From NCBI RefSeq assembly GCF_900105835.1, contig NZ_LT629783.1, positions 310,001 to 374,000 of the forward strand: a stretch of 64,000 bases of DNA, in the 5' to 3' direction. This DNA comes from Pseudomonas fragi (GTDB lineage Bacteria; Pseudomonadota; Gammaproteobacteria; Pseudomonadales; Pseudomonadaceae). This document shows positions 25,498 through 35,600 of the stretch, piece after piece; positions within the stretch are counted from its first letter, which is position 1; every line of letters begins with the position of its first letter. A program made the translations under genes and the position numbers. The notes under the pieces are model-generated. The model was not told the DNA's origin, made no database searches, and saw only the letters and a program-made list of their open reading frames with translations.

Positions 25498-27227
25498 TTG
25501 GGCGTGTCCTGATGGAGCTGCTGTTCGTACCAGAATTTGCGCCGCAACAATTCGCCGGGGTTGTCGGGGATCTGTCTGAGCCATTGTTCAAGGGCCTGGC
25601 GTTGTTCTTCTGCGGTCTGGTTGGCGGTGGGTACAGGTGCCCGCGTGGTCTGCTCGTCGCCAGGTTCGCCATCGGCGTGCGGGGCGGGTTCGGGGTCGAG
25701 CTGCTCGTCGGGCACAGGCTCGGTGGCGGGGTTGCTGGCCGAGCTGTGCTCTTCATTATTGTGCGTGGTGCTGCTGGCGGAGCTCTGGGCGCTGGAGCTG
25801 AGCGGGGTTTCAGACTCGGCAGGCGCAGGTGGCTCGGCGGGCTGCTCGCTTTGGGCTGCGGCGCGTTGCTGCTCCAGCAGTTTTTCAACCAGGGCTTTGT
25901 TTTGCGCGGCGGCCTCAAGCTCCGGTTGCAGCTCCAGTGCTTGCTCCCAGGCGTCGATGGCCGCCTCCAGTTCGCCATTCATGGCTAGGGCATTGCCGCG
26001 ATTATAGTGGGCGCTGGCGCTGTTGACCTCGGCAAAACGCTGGGCTGCGCCGGCATAGTCGCCCGCGCGGTACAGGGCCACACCTTGCCAGAGCGGGTCA
26101 CTGAAGTGCTCCACGGCCAGCAGCGGCTTGTTTTGCTGCAGCAGGCGCAGGCCCTGTTGGTCGGGGCGCAGCCACAGGTCGGTAAAGCTCATGGCCTGGG
26201 CTGGCTGCGGTTGCAGGATAAACACCAGGGGCAGGCAGAACAGCCAGCCACGGCGGCCCGCGCAGGCCACCAGCAGCAGAAGCGGCAGCAACAGCCAGTA
26301 ACCCTGGTCGGCCCAGCTGTCCAGTTGCAGGGTCTGGCCGTTATCGCGCAGGTGGCGCGGGTCGTCGAGCAGGCCCAGGCCACGCAGGTCGTTGTCATCC
26401 AGGCGCGCCTGGCGATAGCGGCCGCCCACATCCAGGGCAAAGGCGCGCAGGCTCGGGCTGTCGAGGCGCGGCAGGAGAATGGCACCCTGATCGTCCTTGA
26501 GGAACTGCCCGCTTTCATCGACCACCGGCGCGCCCTCGCGGCTGCCAATGCCCAGGATCAGCAATTGCGGGGCGTGGCCCTGCAAGGCCTGGCGGATGCC
26601 GCTGCGTTCCTGTTCGCTGAGCGATGAGGTGATCAGCAGCAGGCGGCCCTGGCCCAGTGCGCCCTGGTCCAGCAGCGTCAGGGCCTTGTCGATGGCCAGG
26701 TCGGCGCGATGCCCCGGCTGCGGCATGATCGACGGCTTGAGGGCTTCGAGCAGGTTGCGGCTGGTGCCCATGTCATCAGACAGCGGCACCAGAGTGTGGG
26801 CACTGCCGGCGTAGACGATCACCGCGGTTTGCGCGTCGCTGCGATTTTGCAGCAAGTCGTAGAGCTTGCGCCGTGCCTGCTCCAGGCGGTTGGGCGAGCT
26901 GTCGGTGGCGAGCATTTCGGGTGTCAGTTCGAGCATCACCACCAGCGGGTCTTCGGGCTTTTGCGTGGCTTGCTCAACACGTTGCCAGCTGGGGCCGAGC
27001 AATGCCAGCAGGGCCAGCAGCCAGCCAAGCCCGAGGGCGATCCATGGCAATTTGCTGCTGCGGCCAGTGCCGCCGCTGAGCAACACCCGATGAAAGGCCA
27101 CGGGCAGGATTTTTTGCCAGCGGCCAGCACGTTTTTCCCGGTGCCAGCGTTGCCACAGCAGCCAGCCGAGCAGGGGCAGGGCCAGCAGCCATTCGGGGCG
27201 CAACCAGTGCGGCCAGAGCATGCTCAT
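25494..27227 (-). CDS. batB: BatB-BatC fusion: VWA domain with TPR tail
   Basis: 577 residues. Two N-terminal membrane helices are followed by a VWA domain (~93-290), a third and fourth membrane segment (~305-345), TPR repeats (~355-450), and a low-complexity Ala/Glu/Pro/Ser linker. The MIDAS motif is altered: where BatA has DVSGS, this has ELTPE, so normal metal binding is doubtful. The BatC-type TPR is fused to BatB, as often in gammaproteobacteria. It overlaps both neighbours by 4 bp. Confidence 0.9.
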   Translation of the reverse strand: MSMLWPHWLRPEWLLALPLLGWLLWQRWHREKRAGRWQKILPVAFHRVLLSGGTGRSSKLPWIALGLGWLLALLALLGPSWQRVEQATQKPEDPLVVMLELTPEMLATDSSPNRLEQARRKLYDLLQNRSDAQTAVIVYAGSAHTLVPLSDDMGTSRNLLEALKPSIMPQPGHRADLAIDKALTLLDQGALGQGRLLLITSSLSEQERSGIRQALQGHAPQLLILGIGSREGAPVVDESGQFLKDDQGAILLPRLDSPSLRAFALDVGGRYRQARLDDNDLRGLGLLDDPRHLRDNGQTLQLDSWADQGYWLLLPLLLLVACAGRRGWLFCLPLVFILQPQPAQAMSFTDLWLRPDQQGLRLLQQNKPLLAVEHFSDPLWQGVALYRAGDYAGAAQRFAEVNSASAHYNRGNALAMNGELEAAIDAWEQALELQPELEAAAQNKALVEKLLEQQRAAAQSEQPAEPPAPAESETPLSSSAQSSASSTTHNNEEHSSASNPATEPVPDEQLDPEPAPHADGEPGDEQTTRAPVPTANQTAEEQRQALEQWLRQIPDNPGELLRRKFWYEQQLHQDTPK

Positions 27228-28300
27228 CGGCGCCTGCGCAGACGCAGGCGCTTGAGGCGCGCCCGCCAGTCAGGGTGTTGTTGCAGAAAATGCTCCTTGC
27301 TCAGCCAGCGTTGCACGCGGTTGTTGGGCCACAGCTCGCGGATCACCAGCAGCACGCTGAGCAACAGCGCCGCAGCCAGCGGCCAGCTGTAGAGTGCCTG
27401 TGCCGGGCGCGCCTGGGTTGGTTGCTGGGCCACGGGTTCCAGTTGGTCGAGGGTGTCCTTGATGGCCGCCAGTTCGCCGCCGTTGCGGGCGCGGAAGTAG
27501 CGGCCACCGGTGACCTGGGCGATCTCTTCGAGTGCCGGCTCGTCAAGGTCGACCCCGGGGTTGATGGTGAACATGCCCTTGCTGCTGCTTTCTTCAGGGT
27601 CGGCGCCGATACCGATCGGGTAGATCTTGACCCCCTCTTCAGCGGCCAGGCGGGCGGCGGTCAGCGGGTCGATCTGCCCGCCGTTGTTGGCGCCATCGGT
27701 AATCAGGATCAGCACCCGGCTCTGCGCCGGACGCTGGCGCAGGCGCTTGAGGGCCAGGCCAATAGCGTCGCCAATGGCTGTGTTCTTGCCGGCGATGCCG
27801 ATACGCGCTTCGTCGAGCCAGGTGTGTACGGTGTGGCGGTCGAAGGTCAAGGGGGCCTGCAGATAGGCCTGGCTGCCGAACAGGATCAGGCCGACGCGGT
27901 CGCCTTCGCGGTTTTCCAGAAACTCGCCGAGCAGGTTCTTCACTAGGTCCAGGCGGGTGACATCTTCGCCCTGCCATTGCATGTCGGGGTAGTCCATCGA
28001 CCCCGACACATCCACCGCCACCAGCAAGTCACGCCCACTGGCGGCAATCGGCAGCGGCTCGCCCAGCCATTGCGGGCGGGCGGCGGCGCTCAACAACAGC
28101 AGCCAGAGCAGCACAAAGGGGATTTGCTGACGCCAGGAAGGCAGGGTGGTGCGGGCCTTGCGCCGGGCCAGTTGTTCGAGGTCACTGAGAAAACTGACCT
28201 GCAGCGCCGCCTCGCCGCTGTCGGCAGGCGGCAGCACCAGGCGCATCAGCCAGGGCAGGGGCAGCAGGGCGAAGAGCCACGGCCAGGCAAATTCAAACAT
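27224..28300 (-). CDS. batA: BatA: VWA-domain membrane protein
   Basis: 358 residues from MFEFAWPWLFALLPLPWLMR; a TTG start at 28321 is possible but less likely. Two N-terminal membrane helices are followed by a VWA domain (~88-290) with an intact MIDAS (VAVDVSGSM, Asp97-x-Ser99-x-Ser101) and TDGANNGG, then a C-terminal membrane helix (~315-335). It should be the metal-binding, ligand-competent partner of BatB. Confidence 0.92.
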   Translation of the reverse strand: MFEFAWPWLFALLPLPWLMRLVLPPADSGEAALQVSFLSDLEQLARRKARTTLPSWRQQIPFVLLWLLLLSAAARPQWLGEPLPIAASGRDLLVAVDVSGSMDYPDMQWQGEDVTRLDLVKNLLGEFLENREGDRVGLILFGSQAYLQAPLTFDRHTVHTWLDEARIGIAGKNTAIGDAIGLALKRLRQRPAQSRVLILITDGANNGGQIDPLTAARLAAEEGVKIYPIGIGADPEESSSKGMFTINPGVDLDEPALEEIAQVTGGRYFRARNGGELAAIKDTLDQLEPVAQQPTQARPAQALYSWPLAAALLLSVLLVIRELWPNNRVQRWLSKEHFLQQHPDWRARLKRLRLRRRR

Positions 28301-28787
28301 GTTTTCGAATCCAGGTTTCAACCGCCTGATTGAGCCCGGCGATGGCCTTGTCGTCGAGTTTGCATTCAGGTTTGTAAGCGCCTTCGACCAGCACCATCCA
28401 GCGGGTCAGGCCGGCAGCCGGGCAGCGGTTATCCAGGAATGCCAGCCACTTGCGGCCATTGAGAGTGTGGCTCTGGCTGTAGGGATAGTGGTTGCGGCAC
28501 AGGCGCTTGAGCAGGCCGTTGAGTTGCTGCAGCCAGGCGCCGGCGGGCGCGCCGTCGTAGGGCTTGGGAAAACGCGCCAGTTCTTCCAGGGCGGCCAGGC
28601 GCACCGGGTCCAGCGGTTGTTCGGCACGAGCCGGCTGGCGCTTGGCGGGCAGGTAGCGGCGCAGCCACCACAGGCCCCAGCCCAGCGCAGGCAGCACGAT
28701 CAGCAGCAGCCACCAGCCCGGCGCTGGCGGCCACAGGCCGACCGCGGGCGGGGTGATCAGCGGTTGCAGTTGTTCGAGTTCTTTCAT
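28293..28787 (-). CDS. DUF4381 family membrane protein of the MoxR/Bat operon
   Basis: 164 residues. One transmembrane helix at ~25-43 (WWLLLIVLPALGWGLWWL) is followed by a cytoplasmic helical domain with HTLNGRKWLAFLD. DUF4381 genes are regular members of moxR-bat operons between the DUF58 and batA genes, as here. The ATG overlaps the DUF58 stop (4 bp); it overlaps batA by 8 bp. Confidence 0.88.
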   Translation of the reverse strand: MKELEQLQPLITPPAVGLWPPAPGWWLLLIVLPALGWGLWWLRRYLPAKRQPARAEQPLDPVRLAALEELARFPKPYDGAPAGAWLQQLNGLLKRLCRNHYPYSQSHTLNGRKWLAFLDNRCPAAGLTRWMVLVEGAYKPECKLDDKAIAGLNQAVETWIRKHV

Positions 28788-29728
28788 GAGGCTTTGCCGG
28801 GGCGTTTGGCGTTGAGGTATTCGCGCAGCTGTTCGACCATTTCGCTTTGCGTGCTCAGCGGCATGAGCAACACCCGTAATTTTTGCGCCAACAGTTCCCA
28901 GCGTGCAATACGGGCCTCGGCCTGGGCCCGGTAGGCCTGGCGCAGATCATAGTTGAGGGTGTCCAGCTCCAGCTGTGCACCGCGCTCGGCAAAGCGCAGC
29001 AGCCCGGCGGCGGGCAGGGCATGGTCGAGGGGGTCGGACAACGGCAGCAGCATCAGATCGCAATGGCGCGACAGCAGGCTCAGTTGCTGTTCGGCGGCGT
29101 CCGTGAGGGCGCGCTCATCGCAGATCACGATCACCAGGCTGCCGGGGCGCAACACTTCGCGGGCGCGGATCAGGGCCATGCCCAGGGCATCGCGGTCCGA
29201 TTGCACCTCGGTATGCAGGGACTGGTTGACCCGCACCAGGCGGTTGAGCAGTTGCAGCAGGCTTTGTTTGCTGCGCCGAGGCTTGATTTCATAGTGTTCA
29301 TGGTCGCCAAACACCAACCCGCCGACACGGTCGTTATGGCCCAGCGCGGCCCAGCCGATCAGGCTGGCGGCCTGGGCGGCGAGCACCGACTTGAACATCA
29401 GCCCCGAACCGAAAAACAGCCGGCGGCTTTGTTCGGCGAGGATAAAGATCGGCCGCTCGCGCTCCTCATGGAACATCTTGGTATGAGGTTCCTGGGTGCG
29501 GGCGGTGACGCGCCAGTCGATGGTGCGTACATCGTCGCCGGCCTGATAGACCCGTACCTGGTCGAAGTCGACCCCGCGCCCGCGCAGCTTGGAGTGATGC
29601 AAGCCCACCAGCGGGCTGCGCTGGCTTGGCGAAGAAAACAGCTGCACCTCGCGCACCCGGTGACGCATCTCGATGAGTTGCGCCAGGGTGATGCGGATAC
29701 CGGGCTCGGCGGGCAGGGGGGTGTTCAT
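28784..29728 (-). CDS. DUF58 domain protein of the MoxR/Bat operon
   Basis: 314 residues, soluble, with the DUF58 signature DDVRTIDWRVTARTQEPHTK around residue 70-90 followed by EERERPIFILAEQS. A degenerate VWA-like fold follows. It is a standard partner of MoxR ATPases. It starts three bases after the moxR stop. Confidence 0.93.
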   Translation of the reverse strand: MNTPLPAEPGIRITLAQLIEMRHRVREVQLFSSPSQRSPLVGLHHSKLRGRGVDFDQVRVYQAGDDVRTIDWRVTARTQEPHTKMFHEERERPIFILAEQSRRLFFGSGLMFKSVLAAQAASLIGWAALGHNDRVGGLVFGDHEHYEIKPRRSKQSLLQLLNRLVRVNQSLHTEVQSDRDALGMALIRAREVLRPGSLVIVICDERALTDAAEQQLSLLSRHCDLMLLPLSDPLDHALPAAGLLRFAERGAQLELDTLNYDLRQAYRAQAEARIARWELLAQKLRVLLMPLSTQSEMVEQLREYLNAKRPGKAS

Positions 29729-29731
29729 CGG

Positions 29732-30691
<960 letters not shown>

Positions 30692-31047
30692 CGAATACTG
30701 TTCCTGAAAAGGACACCGGCGGCGCAAGAATTACGTCGGGGCTGGGGGCGTTACTTTAATCCATTGGAGGCCTTGCGGACTAATAGCGGTGGGGCTTTTT
30801 ACGGAAAAAACTGAAATGAGCCGTGTTGTTGAGAATGGTGCTCATCTGCATGGGGTATGGCGGATAAAAAGGAGGGGATGTTGCGTAGCAGCTGCCGTAG
30901 GAACGAGGCTGCGTCCGGCGGCGAAGCCGTCGTAAATCCTGAGAACCAGGTTTAACTGACACACCGCTGTGCCTGGTCTTACGACGGCTTCGCCGCCGGA
31001 CGCAGCCTCGTTCCTTCGGCAGCTGCTACGGTTTAGAGCGGTTGCAA
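30692..31047. other. 356-bp gap: moxR promoter region plus palindromic repeat
   Basis: The moxR-proximal half (30692-30880) should hold the promoter of the moxR-bat-sbcDC run but shows no box I can name. The distal half is the repeat at 30885-31029. A 60-codon open frame (30780-30962, minus) crosses the repeat and is not credible. Confidence 0.5.
30885..31029. repeat. Second copy of the ~48-bp inverted repeat element
   Basis: Arms 30885-30934 and 30979-31029 are near-perfect inverted copies (GTAGCAGCTGCCG... / ...CGGCAGCTGCTAC) with a 44-bp centre. They match the element at 15035-15179 with CCGGCGG in place of TCGGCGG. The centre contains GGTTTAACTGACACACC, whose complement GTGTCAGTTAAAC recurs as TGTCAGTTAAAC in the 56-kb array. 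Confidence 0.88.
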
Positions 31048-31794
31048 TTACAGGCCGTAGAACGTCCGGGCGTTCTGCCATAAAGCTTTGTGCGCACCTT
31101 CCTCCCCCAATGCCTCAACCAGCAGGTTGATATCACTGTCCTCAAATGCACGTGGTGCGCGGGTCGAGGGCAGGTCGGTGCCAAATATCAGCACATCGGG
31201 GTTGATGCCGTGGATCTGTTGCAGCACAGGCGCTACGGCGAAATCAACCCGGCCAAAGCCGCAGGCCTTGATCCGTACACCGTGCTCCGCCAGGCGCAGC
31301 AGGCTGGGCAGGCCGTCCTGGCTCAGGCCCAGATGATCGATGCTCAGCGCAGGCAGGCGCCGCAACCGCTGCTCAAGCCCCGCCAGCTCTCGCGAGTCGA
31401 TATACAGCTCTGCATGCCAGCCCACTTGCTCATGCACGCGCATGGCCAATGATTCGAGCTGGTCAAGCTGCCCGGAACCGCCGCGTTTGAGATTGAAACG
31501 CAGGGCCCGCACGCCGTGGCCATGCAGGCTTGCCAGTTCGGCATCGGTGACACTGGCGGGCAACTGGGTCACGCCCACAAACTCCGGCCCCAGGCGTTTG
31601 AGTGCCGCGATCAGGTAGCTTTGGTCATAGCCCTGGAAAGAGCCCGATACCACCGCGCCGCCAACGACCCCCAAGGGTGTGACCCGGGTCAGGTAATCAT
31701 CGGCACTGAAAAACTCGGGCACATAGCCGTTGTTGGCAATCAGCGGGTAAGCGCTGTCGATGATATGGCAGTGGGCATCGAAGATCGGGGGCAT
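31048..31794 (-). CDS. Amidohydrolase-2 family (TIM-barrel metal hydrolase)
   Basis: 248 residues from MPPIFDAHCHIIDS, with an AGAGGT site eight bases before the ATG; a GTG start at 31800 is possible. The metal-binding HCH in FDAHCHI, the later LSIDHLGL and the terminal FGTDLPST are the amidohydrolase-2 signature. The family includes decarboxylases and lactonases such as 2-pyrone-4,6-dicarboxylate hydrolase. The substrate is not predictable. It stands alone, followed by the palindromic repeat. Confidence 0.9.
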   Translation of the reverse strand: MPPIFDAHCHIIDSAYPLIANNGYVPEFFSADDYLTRVTPLGVVGGAVVSGSFQGYDQSYLIAALKRLGPEFVGVTQLPASVTDAELASLHGHGVRALRFNLKRGGSGQLDQLESLAMRVHEQVGWHAELYIDSRELAGLEQRLRRLPALSIDHLGLSQDGLPSLLRLAEHGVRIKACGFGRVDFAVAPVLQQIHGINPDVLIFGTDLPSTRAPRAFEDSDINLLVEALGEEGAHKALWQNARTFYGL

Positions 31795-31831
31795 GGGCAC
31801 ATACCTCTGGGTGGGTGCAGGAGCGGGCTTG

Positions 31832-32185
31832 TTACAGTTCGCTGACGTAGGTACCGGTGCCCTTGAGGATATTCTGCAGGGTCAGTTCAACTTCAGCCAG
31901 GTCTGCGGCGGCGGTGCTGTGCAGGATTTCCAGGTGGTCATCGCCCTTGAGCACATCCGTATCGCCCGCGCCGATTTCAATCAGCAGGCGGGTAGGGCTC
32001 AGGGTCACCTTGATGCCGTCCAGGGTCGAAGGCTCGTCTTCCAGGGTGATTTCCAGCTCGTCCTCGTCCGGGTAGCGGGTCATCAGGAACATCTCGCCCG
32101 TATTGGTGTGGCAACACAGCATCGCCATATTGTCTTCTTCGTCGTCGCACGGGTTGGCGAGCAGGTGGTCGGTGGTCATTTGCAT
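31832..32185 (-). CDS. Small acidic protein of unknown function
   Basis: 117 residues, rich in Asp/Glu (NPCDDEEDN, RYPDEDELEITLEDEPS), no signal peptide or membrane segment. An AGGAAT site precedes the ATG at 32185. It appears to be a compact beta-rich soluble protein. No family or function recognised; it lies 37 bp upstream of the amidohydrolase on the same strand and could share its transcript. Confidence 0.8.
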   Translation of the reverse strand: MQMTTDHLLANPCDDEEDNMAMLCCHTNTGEMFLMTRYPDEDELEITLEDEPSTLDGIKVTLSPTRLLIEIGAGDTDVLKGDDHLEILHSTAAADLAEVELTLQNILKGTGTYVSEL

Positions 32186-32403
32186 GGTTAATTCCTGGCG
32201 CTCTGGGCGCGAATGGGTCGATCAGGGGGCAATTTTGCCAGCCTGAGCCGATTTGTGCAGGTTTGAATGGAACATCAGGGCAAATGCTCAGTCATTTCCG
32301 ATACTGACTACGGAAACTACGGTGCTTTTATGAAGTTTTTTCGCTTGCCAATGCTAGGGTTGTTCTATGACAACCCGGGCGGTTGCGTCCCGATGACCGA
32401 ATA

Positions 32404-32424
32404 TGTCGCCGCACCGTAAGCAGG
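32404..32424 (+). promoter_or_regulatory. ArgR-type half-site upstream of gdhB
   Basis: TGTCGC, eight bases, AA (32418-32419) exactly fits the P. aeruginosa ArgR half-site pattern TGTCGC-N8-AA-N5. A clear second half-site is not visible beside it. Arginine induction of gdhB by ArgR is known in P. aeruginosa. Confidence 0.55.
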
Positions 32425-32526
32425 TCGTACAGCGCAGTCGTTAAGCTGCGCGGTGATTGTTATCCGTAAAGGCACAGCCTGTTTATCCGGCAGTCGTTTT
32501 TGCAGATCACCATCCCGGACGTGAAT

Positions 32527-32542
32527 GTGACCCGTGGGTCAC
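32527..32542. promoter_or_regulatory. Dyad GTGACCC-GT-GGGTCAC upstream of gdhB
   Basis: Perfect 7-bp arms around two bases, 126-141 bases before the gdhB start. It could be an operator or a short hairpin; no binding protein can be named. Confidence 0.4.
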
Positions 32543-32667
32543 GGCCAGCTTCACCTCCCTGTCATGCTGTGCGTTGAAGGTGAGCTGCCAGGACAGGCCT
32601 CGCACAGTGTCGACAGCTCCAACATGCGACGCTTCTCTCAATAACAAGCCCAAGCGGAGTACCACAG

Positions 32668-35600
32668 ATGGCGTTCTTCACCGCAGCCAGCAAAGCCGAC
32701 TTCCAGCACCAACTGCAAGCGGCACTGGCGCAGCACATCAGTGAACAGGCACTGCCACAAGTGGCGCTGTTCGCCGAGCAATTCTTCGGCATCATTTCTC
32801 TGGACGAACTCACCCAACGGCGCATGTCCGACCTCGCCGGCTGCACGCTGTCGGCCTGGCGCCTGCTGGAGCGCTTCGACCCGGCCCAGCCGCAAGTACG
32901 GGTGTTCAACCCCGACTACGAGCGCCACGGCTGGCAGTCCACCCACACAGCAGTGGAAGTGCTGCACCACGACCTGCCGTTTCTGGTGGACTCGGTGCGT
33001 ACCGAGCTGAACCGTCGCGGCTACAGCATCCACACCCTGCAAACCACGGTGTTGAGCGTTCGTCGCGGCAGCAAGGGCGAGCTGCTGGAAATCCTGCCCA
33101 AGGGCACCACGGGCGAAGGCGTCTCGCAAGAGTCGCTGATGTACCTGGAAATCGATCGCTGCGCCCATGCCGCCGAATTGAACGTGCTGAGCAAGGAACT
33201 GGAACAGGTTCTGGGTGAAGTGCGCATTGCAGTGGCTGACTTTGAGCCGATGAAGGCCAAGGTGCAGGAGCTGCTGGTCAGTGTCGACAACTGCCAGTAC
33301 GCCGTGGATGCGGATGAGAAAGCCGAAGTCAAAAGCTTCCTGGAATGGTTGGTGGGCAACCACTTCACCTTCCTGGGCTATGAAGAATTTGTGGTACGCG
33401 ACGATGCCGATGGCGGGCATATCGAATATGACGCCGACTCGTTCCTCGGCCTTACCAAGCTGCTGCGCGCCGGCCTGACCGCCGAAGACCTGCGCATCGA
33501 GGATTACGCCGTCAGCTACCTGCGCGAGCCGACCCTGCTGTCGTTCGCCAAGGCCGCACACCCGAGCCGCGTGCATCGCCCGGCTTACCCGGACTATGTG
33601 TCGATCCGCCAGATCGACGCCAGCGGCAAGGTCATCAAGGAATGCCGCTTCATGGGCCTGTACACCTCTTCGGTGTATGGCGAAAGCGTGCGGGTGATCC
33701 CGTACATCCGCCGCAAGGTCGCTGAGATCGAGCGTCGTTCGGGCTTCCAGGCCAAGGCGCACCTGGGCAAGGAACTGGCCCAGGTGGTGGAAGTGCTGCC
33801 CCGAGACGACCTGTTCCAGACCCCGGTGGACGAGCTGTTCAGCACCGTGATGTCGATCGTGCAGATCCAGGAGCGCAACAAGATTCGCGTGTTCCTGCGC
33901 AAAGACCCGTATGGCCGTTTCTGCTACTGCCTGGCCTATGTGCCGCGTGATATCTATTCCACCGAAGTGCGACAGAAAATCCAGCAGGTGCTGATGGAGC
34001 GCCTGCAGGCTTCGGATTGCGAATTCTGGACTTTCTTCTCGGAATCGGTGCTGGCCCGTGTGCAGCTGATTCTGCGGGTTGATCCAAAAAACCGCATCGA
34101 TATCGATCCGCTGCTGCTGGAAAAAGAAGTCATCCAGGCCTGCCGCAGCTGGCAGGACGACTATGCCAGCCTGGTGGTCGAGAGCTTCGGTGAGGCCAAT
34201 GGCACCAAGGTGCTGGCCGACTTCCCGAAAGGCTTCCCGGCAGGTTACCGCGAGCGTTTTGCTGCGCACTCGGCCGTGGTCGACATGCAGCACCTGATGA
34301 ACCTGAGCGACAAGAACCCGCTGGTGATGAGCTTCTACCAGCCGCTGGGGCAAAGCGCTGGTCAGGAACTGCATTGCAAGCTGTACCACGCCGACACGCC
34401 GCTGGCGCTGTCCGACGTGCTGCCGATCCTGGAAAACCTCGGCCTGCGCGTGCTGGGTGAGTTCCCGTACCGCCTGCGTCATGCCAACGGCCGTGAATTC
34501 TGGATCCATGATTTCGCCTTTACCGCCGGTGAAGGCTTGAACCTTGATATCCAGCAACTCAACGACACGCTGCAGGATGCGTTTGTGCATATTGTGCGCG
34601 GCGATGCCGAGAATGATGCGTTCAACCGCCTGGTATTGACCGCCGGCCTGCCGTGGCGCGACGTGGCCTTGCTGCGTGCCTACGCCCGTTATCTGAAGCA
34701 GATCCGCCTGGGCTTTGACCTGGGTTATATCGCCAGTACCCTGAACAACCACACCGATATCGCCCGCGAATTGACCCGCTTGTTCAAGACCCGCTTCTAC
34801 CTGGCGCGCAAGCTGACGGCCGAAGACCTCGAAGACAAGCAAGTGCGTCTGGAGCAGGCGATCCTGACGGCCCTGGACGATGTTCAGGTGCTCAACGAAG
34901 ACCGTATCCTGCGTCGCTACCTGGACCTGATCAAGGCCACTCTGCGCACCAACTTCTACCAGCCGGATGCCAGCGGTCACAACCGTTCGTACTTCAGCTT
35001 CAAGTTCAACCCGCACTTGATCCCCGAGCTGCCAAAGCCGGTGCCGAAGTTTGAAATCTTCGTCTACTCGCCACGGGTTGAAGGCGTGCACTTGCGCTTC
35101 GGCAACGTGGCCCGCGGTGGCTTGCGCTGGTCCGACCGTGAAGAAGATTTCCGTACCGAAGTGCTGGGCCTGGTAAAAGCCCAGCAAGTGAAAAACTCGG
35201 TCATTGTGCCGGTGGGCGCCAAGGGCGGTTTCGTGCCGCGTCGCCTGCCATTGGGCGGCGGCCGTGACGAGATCCAGGCCGAGGCGATTGCCTGCTACCG
35301 GATCTTTATTTCCGGCCTGCTGGACATTACCGACAACCTGAAAGACGGCGCACTGGTGCCGCCGTTGAACGTGGTCCGTCACGATGACGATGACCCGTAC
35401 CTGGTGGTGGCCGCCGACAAGGGCACCGCGACCTTCTCCGATATCGCCAACGGTATTGCCATCGATTACGGCTTCTGGCTGGGCGATGCGTTCGCTTCGG
35501 GCGGCTCGGCCGGTTATGACCATAAAAAGATGGGCATTACTGCCAAGGGCGCCTGGGTGGGCGTGCAGCGCCACTTCAAGGAGCGCGGGATCAACGTCCA

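Larger units (their letters stand above)
32186..32667 (+). other. 482-bp leader and promoter region of gdhB
   Basis: This is an unusually long upstream region. It holds a small hairpin GGGTTGT-TCTATG-ACAACCC (32357-32376), an ArgR-type half-site at 32404 and a 7-bp-arm dyad at 32527. A 29-codon frame (32330-32419) has no ribosome site and is not called. Confidence 0.6.

Noticed and set aside
30780..30962. 60-codon minus-strand gene upstream of moxR
   Set aside because: Runs through the palindromic repeat and contains sequence encoded by the repeat arm only.
32330..32419. 29-codon leader peptide upstream of gdhB
   Set aside because: No ribosome binding site, no regulatory codon run, and no attenuator stem after it.
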